DNA of 64,000 nt from NCBI GenBank assembly GCA_027886175.1, contig JAJNNQ010000075.1, forward strand, positions 31,154,501 to 31,218,500. The letters run 5' to 3'. The DNA comes from Phylloscopus collybita. Its lineage: Eukaryota > Chordata > Aves > Passeriformes > Phylloscopidae. Position numbers and translations under genes: made by a program. Below, piece by piece: positions 27,841 to 38,180 of the stretch. Within the stretch, counting starts at the first letter, position 1; every line of letters begins with the position of its first letter. The notes beneath the pieces were generated by a model. That model saw only the letters and a list, made by a program, of their open reading frames with translations. It searched no databases and was not told the origin of the DNA.

Positions 27841-27910
27841 ATAAATCTATTACGGGATTAAAAATCTATCACAACATAAATCCGTTATGGGAATAAAAAT
27901 CTATCCCAAT
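27841..27910 (+). repeat. Diverged 35-bp tandem duplication
   Basis: Two 35-bp units abut each other, 27841-27875 and 27876-27910, with 29 of 35 positions equal. Both keep ATAAATC at the start and AAAAATCTATC near the end. Unit 1 holds GGGATTA, a K50-homeodomain type site, changed to GGGAATA in unit 2. Two CAGCTGCAGG sequences lie just to the right (about 27913 and 27936). Confidence 0.9.
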
Positions 27911-28567
27911 GCCAGCTGCAGGAAATGAAATGCTCAGCTGCAGGGACTGCTTGGTGAGAGTTCACAGCCCCATCCACCCGTGCTGAGATTATAAGCACAG
28001 GATCCTGAGGCCTTCCCTGGGAAAATGAGGTGCAAATGTTTAATTTTGGATTCTATTTAAAAACAGAGGTTAAGGAAGCCCCGAATGCAAAACTTTAGGA
28101 TAAGTAACAATAAACAGCTTTGTCAATAAGCAGAGTGAGGCATTAAAACTGTCATTCCTTGCATCTTACACACACAGAAAAGTGGCTGGTGGTTTGTTAG
28201 TCTGAGACACTGAACCACCCCCACTGACTATCTCTTTTATCCCCATTTAAATGTCTTCCTTAGCTTTATTTCATTTATAAGTTTTCATTTTGGGTAACTT
28301 CTTTTTAAAACTGACGTCTAGGTCACTGTGGAAAGAGTCAGTATTATACTTTTTTTTTGGAGTTGTTGGTTGGAGGAGGGGTATATTTTACTCTATAATA
28401 CCTTTTCTCCTATTCACAAATAATTTCCAGAAGAAACTCTGACCAGCTTGTATGCATCTGTTTGATTATTTTTTCATTCACATACATATAGATGCATACA
28501 TTTGCCATTGTTTGCATCTGTGCTTGAAGGTGCATGAGGTATATAAAAAATTACCTGTTACAGATGA

Positions 28568-28625
28568 CCTGAATGAATCACAGAATTTTTGAGGTTGGCA
28601 GGGTTGTTGGCTTTCTTTGCTGCAG
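28568..28625 (-). mobile_element. Possible CR1 3' stub
   Basis: AATCACAGAATTTTTGAGG followed by TTGGCAGG is the usual complement of a CR1 3' terminus. Nothing recognisable follows. Confidence 0.45.
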
Positions 28626-31124
28626 AGGCAATAAGAGGTGAAAATGTCCCTCGTGCCACTACTTTCCTTCCCTGCTAAAGAAAATAATAACTTCCAGCAT
28701 CTTTTCTCCAGTCCTTGCTGACTGAGCACTAGAGGCATCAGCTGTAATATCTGGAAAATCATCCCAAGGTGCTCTGTTGTATCATGGGAAATTTCATTAC
28801 CACCATCAAAACTTTGGGAAAAAACACATCAAAACAAGACAAAAAAGCAACATCAGTTATTAATCAATTGTCATTAATATATGATGACACCTTGATGAAA
28901 AAACAAACTACATACATATATTTTACAAGAAGTTTTTCTCTGTTCTTCCACTGCAGTGTAGACTATGCAACAGGTAAACATCAAGACTGACAAGGTCAGA
29001 AAGAGAAAAAGCAATAGAAAACCCAGTTTTACATGATTAAGTTTAAGAAATAGAGAAGAGAGATGGATTCTCATGTTTCTATGCCTGGCTCAATATAGCA
29101 TTTGTAAGCAAGGTTAGGAACACTAATGGGAGGCAAAACTATTCCAGAGAAGCAAAATTCAAGTATCTTCTTTAATTTCTGAGTAATAGGACAGAAAATA
29201 AATGGTGGACAACAATGAAAAGTTTTCCTTAAGCAAATGCTCTACAAATTGCATTCTACTATTTAAAAATGCAAATTGCCTGAGAGAAATAGGGATGAGG
29301 AATGGGGATGAGATAAAGACATATAACTGAAATATTGATAGAAGTCTCAGCCAAAGTTGAATTTAGTAAGCCCTAAAGTGTTTCAGTATGTATTAGTATT
29401 GCTAATTAGTACATTATACAAAAATTTATATTATTTAGTGTAACTTTCAACAAAGTGCAAGGGCTCTAAGCATTTAAAAGCATCAGCACGCTATCTTACC
29501 TAAAAGAAAGATCTGAAGTAAGTCAGAGGAATCATACACCAAAAATGATGGCTTCTCCCCATGGTGTGAAAAGAAAATGGGAAATCTCACAGGTAACAGG
29601 AAGGAGAACAAGCTTTAGCAGAACAAGCTTTAAAAGTTGCAAGACAAGGTAGCCTATTCTGCGACAGATGATGCCATTAATTTCTTGAAACCCAACCACT
29701 TTCTTTCCACCACGTCCAATAAAGCCAGTCCAATTTCAATTCTAACTTTTCAGCCACATCTGCTAAAGACAGATGACTTTCTTTTCAGAAGATCTTGAAA
29801 CAGAAACATCTTACAGCCAAGAAAGGATGCAGTAGGCCTCAAATAGAAGCCTATTAAATTATTTTCTTAACATTTCCCACAATGAACTTTATCATGTCTC
29901 AGCGTTTGCTTTATAGATACAGAAGATCTAAAACACAGTTCAGGACAAAAAAATTCTACAATTTTTTCTTGCCTGTGGTCAGCATAAAACCTAAGATATG
30001 AGAAGAGTACTTCATGAATATAACTTTACTGAATATAATTAAAATGTCAGCTTGAAAAGTTATTGCAAGTTAGACTTGCCTTAATTAGCAATTTGTATTG
30101 TAGCAACCTTGTTAAATTTTCTGTGAAACAGAAATCTCTAAGGAGGTCACATGCAAAAAATCCTGCATATAAAGAAAAAGACTGGCCAGTTCTTGGATGG
30201 ATTTGCAATCTGATCATTTACAAATACTGCATCTGTCTTCTGCACTTTACAGGATAAAACTCCTATTCTGCCAGGAATAAAACATTTATTTCTCAAGTCC
30301 AAACTTAGCCTCCTCAGAAACATCCAACTTCAGCCTCAACCCCAACTTCCATGCCTCTCTCTCAGAGCAGGATTATACCCACTTCAGCTCCAGCAGCAGG
30401 GCTCAAGATTTCTGCCAGCCTTCATTTCAAGGCACGCTATTTTTTTCCTCTCTGGTAGGAAGAGTTTTCCTCTCTAGTAAAAACTGTTTCACGTGGGGGT
30501 TTGGGGGATTCTGTTTTGTTTAGGTTCCTTTTAACACCTATGTTATTCTGTGACTTCCCTGTTCAGCTGGCAAGACAGAAAAACAGAAGTCCAGTTCCAA
30601 CCAGCAACTGAAGCCTACAAATAAAGGTCTTGTTGTGGCTCTGGTAAAAGATTGTAAATTGTCTGCTCAGTGATCTACAAACCTCTCTGAGGGATAGGCA
30701 GATTTATGTCTCAGCAATGAGGATCAGGCAAAATGACTGCAAAGGCAAAAAGTCCTTCTCACAGCCATTCTGATAGAGTAGAACTAGCACGGGAGACAGA
30801 ACACAGAAGTTACCCTGTCTCTTGTGATAAATTCAGTACAGTGGCTTGGCTCATGCCACTATATATTAGGAAAGATTTTATATGGGTACTTCATTAAAAT
30901 TCAGTGTTATCAAAAACGTATTATCTCCTCAATAATAATGTGACTTACAGCAAGACTTTCTCCTGTATAGTTGATATTATAGGACAAGATTGCATTGCAA
31001 AAACAATAGAGTTACACTGCACTTGGCTTAGTATTCATAATAAATCATGTTGCAGACAGTTATCTCTCAAGAGACTATTGCTTATTTAACTGAAGTTTTG
31101 CAGGTGGGATCCAAACATATGGTT

Positions 31125-31240
31125 GGCACACTGAAAGATGTTGTTGAGGTCCAGAGGACTTGACAGGCTGAATGGGGTGCCCGTATGGGCACACTGACAG
31201 AAATATCTACAGGTTCAAGCTGACAAGAGAATAATAAAAT
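31125..31240 (+). mobile_element. Possible CR1 internal fragment
   Basis: GAGGTCCAGAGGACTTGACA, followed by GGGTGCCCGTATGGGCACAC, resembles the CR1 ORF2 stretch coding for the helix after the catalytic box. The match is short and imperfect, so this is tentative. Confidence 0.33.
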
Positions 31241-32086
31241 GCAAGCTGAATTGCCAAAAGCATCATTCTCACTCTTTTCTTTCTATGTTTTTTTTTTCCT
31301 TCTGCATGCAGGCTTCACTGTTCTTCCCCAAGAATTCTGGAATGTTAGCAGAAAGAGTTTTCTGGTTCGGATTCCTGGATATCAATTCACTTTGATAAAA
31401 ACTATTTACCTTGGCAAGAGGTTTTCAATTTTCCAGCTATCACTAACACATGTAGCCAACATCTAAACCAACAGATACTTTATATTTTAATGCTGCCAAA
31501 AAAAGGAAAAAAACCCAAGTATGTACAAATTAGTTTTGCTCCAAATATCAGTACATGATCCCATTGATTTTCATCAACAGATACCAGCATAATGTGTCCC
31601 ATAAGAAGAAGCAAAATTCTCTTTTCATCCATCAAATGAAAGCATATTTGGCTGTAATTATTGCAAATTATTTCTCTTTATTTAACATCACACAGAGGAA
31701 AATATACAATTTCAAAAAGACAAAGAGTAAGCAAGCTGCTGCAGTCTTCACAGAAACCTATCTTGTCTGTTAATGAAGCCAAATGATTGAATGAAAATAA
31801 TTCTTCATGAAGAGAAAGGCATCTTAATTGCTAACTCAAGATCAATAAAGCTCGGGTAAGTGCAGTAAAAAATATCTTTGTTAGTCTACTTGGACTTTCT
31901 ACAATGTGTTCTACTTACAGAAGACAGTTTTCCACTTGCTCCATAGTCATTAACATCAAAAAAGAGCCTTTTAATGTTTAGAAGTTTAGTGGAAACTGTG
32001 AAGTCCAAAAATATTACGAAAAGAAGAAACTGTGAAATTAGAGCAAAGCAACTCCAGTAATTTATTTTAAATATTTCTTATATTAA

Positions 32087-32600
32087 TCATAGAATTGTTT
32101 AGGTTGGAAAAGACCTCGGAGATCACCAGGTCCAACTGTTAATCCAGTACTGTTGAATCCACCACTAAAGCATGTCCCTAAGTGCCCCAGCTACACTTCT
32201 AAATACCTCCCAGATAGTGACTCAATCACCTCACTGGGCAGGCTGTTCCAATACTTGACCACCCTTTCCATAGAGAAGTACTTCCTAATATCCAATCTAA
32301 CACGCCCCACCCCACCCCCGGCAGAACCTGAGGCCATTTGCTCTTGTCCTGTCACTTGTAACTCTGGAAAGGAGACCAATCCCACCCTGCTACAGCCTCC
32401 ATTCAGGCAATTGTTGAGAGCAATAAGGGCCTCCCTGAGACTCTTTTTCTCCAGGCTAAACAACTCAGGATCCCTCAGCAGCTCCTTATAAGAGCTGTGT
32501 TCCAGACTCTTCACCAGCTTCACTGATCTTCTCTGGATGTGCTCCAGCACTTCAAAGTCTCTTTTGTCATGAGGGGCCCAAAATTAAATATAGATGAAAA
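32087..32600 (-). mobile_element. CR1 LINE, 3' fragment, first of an adjacent pair
   Basis: The minus-strand frame 32191-32550 is uninterrupted for 119 codons and is the C-terminal end of CR1 ORF2. It contains HIQRRSVKLVKSLEHSSYKE, ELFSLEKKSLREALIALNN and VRLDIRKYFSMERVVKYWN. The 3' non-coding tail follows to about 32087 with the complement of TTTTCCAACCTAAACAATT. The open frame is a remnant and not a gene. Confidence 0.95.
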
Positions 32601-32786
32601 GATGAACAGGTATCTTCAGTACCGTAATTGTGAGATAATGGTTTATTACAATTTCAGTTACCAATCCTACATTTTGAGATTAAAATATTTCAATTTCTTT
32701 TACCTGAAAATAACAGACGGTTGTTAAGTAAATGAAAAAGATATTTTTAAAAAATTTTTAATGCTTTTTAACATAAGAAGTCATGG

Positions 32787-33093
32787 GATCATAGAATCAC
32801 AGAATCTTAGAATAGTTTGTGTTGGAAGGAATCTTAAAATGTTATTCAGCCCTGCAATGAGCAGGGACATCTTCAACTAGATCATGTTGCTCAGAGCATC
32901 ATCCAATCTAACCTGAGGATTTCCAGGGTGGAGCATCCACCATCTCTCTGGGCAACCTCTCTGGGTCCCAGTGTTACACCAGACTCATTATAAAAACTAC
33001 TTCTGTGTATCTAATCTAAATCAACTCTCCTTCAGGTAGAATAATTTAAATCAGAGGATGCAAAGTCTTTCTGTTGTAGCTACCCCTGTTTAA
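32787..33093 (-). mobile_element. CR1 LINE, 3' fragment, second of an adjacent pair
   Basis: Read on the plus strand it starts GATCATAGAATCACAGAATC, the complement of the CR1 terminal repeats. It continues with AATGAGCAGGGACATCTTCA and the CTGGGCAACCTC block, then grades into the ORF2 end near 33010-33093. It belongs to a different CR1 subtype from the copy 190 bp to its left, as the 3' non-coding part differs. Confidence 0.87.
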
Positions 33094-33250
33094 TGAGCCG
33101 CATTCCAAACCAGCCCTTTCTTGTGGACATCCGTCATGATCCGTTGCACTGGAGCAGCGGAGCACCAGAGGGAGCTCCGAGACAGGCTCAAAGCCAGCGC
33201 TCCCCAAAAAGCAGGAGGCACCGGTGGGACATGCCTGTGAGCATGAACTG
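33093..33250. promoter_or_regulatory. CpG-rich patch with CTCF-like motif
   Basis: At least seven CpG in about 150 bases, in surroundings nearly free of CpG. GCACCAGAGGGAGCTC at 33162-33177 resembles the CTCF core with two mismatches. It abuts a CR1 copy and could be an unrecognised repeat instead. Confidence 0.25.
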
Positions 33251-36200
33251 CTGTGGTTGTGAGAGTTGTGTTTTCCTTCAGTTCTGTCTTTCATTATTAT
33301 CACTGGTGTAATCTTCTGATGTTGATAATCTTGCAGTTTGCAATAGCCACGAGATTTCCTAGTGATAATACAACTGCATTGTGCTGCTTTCCAGTTTTTT
33401 GTCAGAAGAGAGCTAAGAGCTGCTGTAGAATCAGGAAAGGGTTTCCTGGTTGGGACTTCAGAAAATTGAATGATTAAAGATTATTTTGTGCATAGGACAG
33501 CACTGGAGGCAAATTAAGGCTGAACAAAGTGTTTTAATTCGTGGGGGGTTGCTGGGGGATTTTAGTTTGTTTGCGTGTTTCTTCTTTCCCTTCGAAAGGC
33601 TTGGCTCTGTAATATTAATGCTATCATATCCCAAAGAGTCTGAGCGATATATTTTGTTTTAGGAAATGAGCAGACATTTTTTAGGCCAAAACTGATGTTG
33701 AATGCCCAGAAGAGACATTGCAAAACATTAGCAACAGCTGGTAACGTACCACCTGAAGAAAGTAAGCAGATCAACATAAAGGCTTGGCTTGGTTGCTCTG
33801 AAAATTATGAGGTGCAATGCATAAGTGGAAAGTCCCACTTTGGAATTCAGTCTCTTTGGAGGTGGTCCCAGGACCTTTCAGGTTAAAGAACCAGGATTCT
33901 TCATTTTTTTGCTATGCTTTGTGAGGTTCTTTGTACAAAGACTTTCTTTCATTTGTATCACAGATAAAAATGTAATAGCAGTTACAGCCCATGGGGAGAT
34001 GCTCTACAGCAAAGAGAAAGAAATAATTCATCTGCGGATGTAATATCTGCAGAAATGTATCCTTAGAGACATCTTAGTGATATGATCTTGCAGGAAAGTA
34101 GCAACTAGCAAACATTTTAGGCAAAGAGAATTACCACAAGTAGTCCTGAAAACCATGGGGTGAGATTGATATAGCTCACAGAAGGAACTACTTTACTCCA
34201 GCTTAGCTCTGTCGGTGGTCAGGGCTACACATGGCAATGTAAAAGCTCCTAAAAGGTATTCATGGCATAGAACCTCCTCTAGAGAATTCTTTCCACAGGT
34301 TAACAATTGCTTCCCTGCACCATGAGAATTTTATAGCATTTAGCCTACAGAGTTTTAGCTCAGCACTAAGCAGGGAAGTTGGCATCAGCAAATCCGGGTT
34401 TTCAGACCTTTTATGTAAATAGAATTTTATCAATAACATCGGGGGAGTGGAGAGAGACATTTATCATTATTTTCAATTTTCAAACAATCATCTTTCAATT
34501 TGGTTAGATCGTATTGGGGGAAAAAACTTAACAAAAAGACTATAGAAGAAACTCAACAGTTCACCATTCTGCCTTCTAATAGTTTCCCCCCTAAATTTAA
34601 CAGTTCCAAACACACTCTTGCAGACTTCAGAGACAAATATCTGAACAAGATCTTAATGCCTGCCTCTTATCTTTCTCCAGGATTTTAGACCCTTCCTCAG
34701 AAAAGAAACTTCCCTTTCAAATTTCCTTCTGATCTTTTTACTATACATTTTGCCTGAGAAGTTCCTCCTCAGCTAAGCTTCTGTGTAAAAGTTTGCTGCT
34801 CTGTAACAGCCATTCACTGGATAATGGCACCCTCCCAGTTTTATGAATAACACTTTCAACCAAGCCCTCAGCACAAAATCAACACTCCACATTCAAAGTT
34901 TCCATTTGAAATCAAATCTTTAAAATAAAATGAGATTCACATCTAGACAGACCTCCAAGCTAAACAAGTAGTTTTCCCCTTCTTATAATCACTCCCAGGT
35001 GGTTTTGGTGTTTTTCCTACTCTCTACCCCTCTCCAGGCATATCACAACATTCTCCTACACTGCTTCATCTTATCTGGCATTTTCTGTAGGCAGTGCAGT
35101 GTAATGAAATATTACCTATCAGCCCTGCCTCCATCCAGGCCTTTCTGGAGATGACTGCTCATCTACAGGGCTGTACCTAGCACAGTGAATACACAATGTG
35201 AATTCCATCAGCCTCTTTCTCATGAAATCCACGTTAAACTCATAAAAGCACTGATTTTCATAGACACTAGAATATTAGCATAATAATAATAATAATCATA
35301 AAAAATCTAATTTCTCTCTTCTCAGATTGGCTATCTCAGAGCTTCAATCAAATTTGAAAGCATCACCTTATTCCTTCAGACACAATCAATACTCAAAAAA
35401 AAAAAACATTATTAATCTGTATTTAATTTTGGGGTCTTTTCCAAATGCCATTTTGAGGTTTCAACTCCCAAATGCTGCTGATGATGCTACTGCATGCTAT
35501 TTGAATATTACTAGTCCTTGCAAGACTAAGAATAAAAAATTAAGTATTTTGCATAACAAAAGTGTTCTCAGTAGAAAGACCCAAGATTATTTCATTACCT
35601 ACAAAATTAAAAATAATATAAAGAAATATTTCAGGATGAGTTAAAACTTTGAAACAAATTCTGATCCGTTGATTTCCCAGGCATACAACAATCAAGGAAT
35701 GAAACACTCCAGACAGTGCATATTGATTTGATTACTGCATGCCTCAGGTTGTACTCTACCATTTACAGTCAGGTTCAAACTTGAATCACTCAAGAAGAAG
35801 AAGAATTACTCCACCAGCATTGCCTGGGAAGTCAGCATGCTGTTGTGGAGAAACTAAAGGATACCCATTTTATGCATTCAGTTATAAGCAGCTTAGGAAA
35901 CATGGCTTCTTTCTTTTTTTTTTTTTTTTTTTTTTTTTGTGAAGGGATGTCATAAAACCCACATTTTTGTAAAACTAGACATTGGTAAGGCACAGTGGTT
36001 TGAAATTACCTGTTTAAAGAAACAAATAATGAATCGGGAAGACATTGAATGTCCAGGATGGGACTTCTAATGTGAGAGATCACCCTAATGTACTCCAGCT
36101 GCGAGCCAATTGCAATCTCCCGCTGAGCAAGTCCGAGTTGGACTCAACTCAGGAAAGGAGAGTTCTCTCAGCAGGGTACCTGACCTCCTGCTTAGCCTTG

Positions 36201-37049
36201 AGTGGAAAAACCAGTCTCCAATCTTTCCAAGAATAAAATTTAAAGCTCTGTTACCCAACAGGATTTCAAATGGGGATAAATATTTGTGTTCGTGGTATTA
36301 GGCCATAGTTGCCTTCAGAGCCTTTACTCAGTGATTTAACTTTTAGGTTGGAGGAAAAAGGAATGCTGATAGGATAGAAAGGAGAGCTACAACAAAGCTT
36401 AGAAAATCCCTGATGACCTAGAGGATCATCGCCTGCTTCTTCCAGATTGCTCTGAGCACTTCCAACTGCTCTCATCTGATCTTAGTTCTCAACAGCTGTA
36501 GGGAGCTGGATACTTCACGTGCAAGTACTGGAGCAAATATGAACATAGAAATCTGTCTCAGAGTCAAATAGTTCTTGATACCATTTGGTATAACTGCATT
36601 GCACCAGAAGTAATGCAACAAATGCAATAGCAAAAATTCCAGGCACTTCTCATTCACCAGAACCTATCAGTTTAATTAAATAATAGAAAAATGGCATTGA
36701 CCCCTGCAAATTTCTGTTTTCATTGTGGGTTAATGAAAGTTGAATAATGGGTTTCCTGAATTAAACTCAACCTTCAAGTGCCAAAAAGCTATCCTGGCCT
36801 GGCCAGGACTATCAGCATTACTTGGTTTTTTATTCTCTTTGGCACAAATTACAGTTTACTTCACTTCAATCTACAATTATTTTCTGCACGATGAGCTTCA
36901 AAATAAAACCAAAGTGAAATAAATCAATTAGATATTGGCATAAAAAGAAATCTTAGGCATCTTAATATTTATTTAAATTTGCACTCTAAGCTGGGAATTT
37001 GAGACTTATGATAAAAAAAAAAAGTAAGAGTCAGGGAAGCTAAATAAAA
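33251..37049. other. Intergenic sequence
   Basis: No gene. 35284-35300 is a short ATA repeat and 35914-35938 a poly(T) run. 36061-36240 has an LTR-like feel (a G+C-richer block ending in AATAAAATTT) but no known ends. Confidence 0.6.
35914..35938. repeat. Poly(T) run, 25 bases
   Basis: A pure run of 25 T. I see no retrocopy sequence adjacent to it. Confidence 0.95.
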
Positions 37050-38180
37050 ACCTTGCTCAGCCTTCACGTCCCTGGACAGCTTGTTCCAATATTTGACAAC
37101 TATTTTGGTTAATAACCTAATAGACTATCTAAACCTTCCCTGGCACAACTTTACACCATTTCTTCCCGTCCAATCATGTGTTACCTGGGATCCCCACCTG
37201 GCTACAATCTCCTTTCAGGCAGTTGTAGAGAGTGATAAGTCCCTCCTGAGCCTCCTTTTCTCCAGGCTAAACACTCCCAGCTCTCTCAGCCACTCCTTGT
37301 AAGGTTTGTGCTTCAGATCCTCCACCAGCTCCATTGCCCTTCTCTGGACACTCTCCAGCACCTCAATGTCTTTTTTGTAGCATGGGGCCCAGATCTGAAG
37401 GCAGTGGCATGGCCTCACCAGAAGACTGAACACTGCCTGTTCCTGCTGGCCACACTATTGCTGATCCAGGCCAGGATGCCATTGTCCACCTGGGCACAGC
37501 TGGATCATGTTTAGCTGTTGTTGCAGCATCCCCAGGTCCTTTTCCTCTGGGCAGCTTTTCAGCTTTTCTGTCACCAGCCCGTAGTGCTGCCTGGGGTCAT
37601 TGTGACCCAAGTGTAGGACACAGCACTTAACCTTGTTGAACCTCTTACAACTGGCCTTGGCCCATTGATCTAGCCCATCTAGACCCTTCTGACCCTCCAG
37701 CAGATCCACGTTCTCACCAAAATTCAAGCAGATATTAACTCCATTCACCACCACCCTCTGGACCCAGACATCCAGCCAGTTTCTTATCCAGCAAACAGTG
37801 CACCTTTCCAAGCCATGAGCAGCCATTTTCTCTAGGAGAATGTTCTGGAAGATGATGTCAGACACTTTCCTAAGTCCAGGTGAACAACACCCACAGGCTT
37901 TCCTTCACTCACTTGTCATAGAAGCAGATCAGGTCAGTCAGGTTGAACCTGTCTTTCACAAACCCAGGCTGACTGGTCCCAATCCCCTTGTCCTGTACGT
38001 GCCATGTGATGACGCTCAAGACAATTTGCTCTTTTATCTTTCTTGGCACTAAGGTCAGACTGACAGTGCCCTGGATATTCATTCCGGCTCTTCCCGGAGA
38101 TGAGCGTTACATGAGCTAACCTTCTGTCACCTGGGATCTCGCCAGTTAGCCAGGACTGATGACAATTATGAAAATCTTAC
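37050..38180 (-). mobile_element. CR1 LINE, ~1.1 kb, internally deleted
   Basis: Minus-strand CR1 whose translation runs from the RT finger region (about 38180) through CTVCWIRNWLDVW and VVVNG, then jumps to GLDGLDQWAKASCKRFNKVK and CCVLHLGHNDP. The GVPQGS motif and catalytic F/YADD box that should lie between are absent, so an internal deletion is clear. Further along are EEKDLGML, a second smaller deletion, and the thumb-end block [19 protein letters not shown] followed by [16 protein letters not shown]. The element breaks off near 37050, before the usual CR1 tail. Several frameshifts and stops are present. Confidence 0.92.

Larger units (their letters stand above)
21601..32086. other. Intergenic sequence
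   Basis: No gene. Apart from the two doubtful CR1 stubs, the alternating tract near 23.9 kb and the duplication at 27.84 kb, I recognise nothing. The stretch 26700-28160 is the longest part with little low-complexity sequence and is the best place to look for conserved non-coding DNA. Confidence 0.6.

Noticed and set aside
32191..32550. Open frame of 119 codons on the minus strand
   Set aside because: C-terminal end of CR1 ORF2.
36061..36245. Possible LTR or retrocopy end
   Set aside because: It rests only on base composition and an AATAAA. No ends or coding remnants are visible.
37455..37865. Open frame of 136 codons on the minus strand
   Set aside because: CR1 reverse transcriptase remnant spanning an internal deletion.
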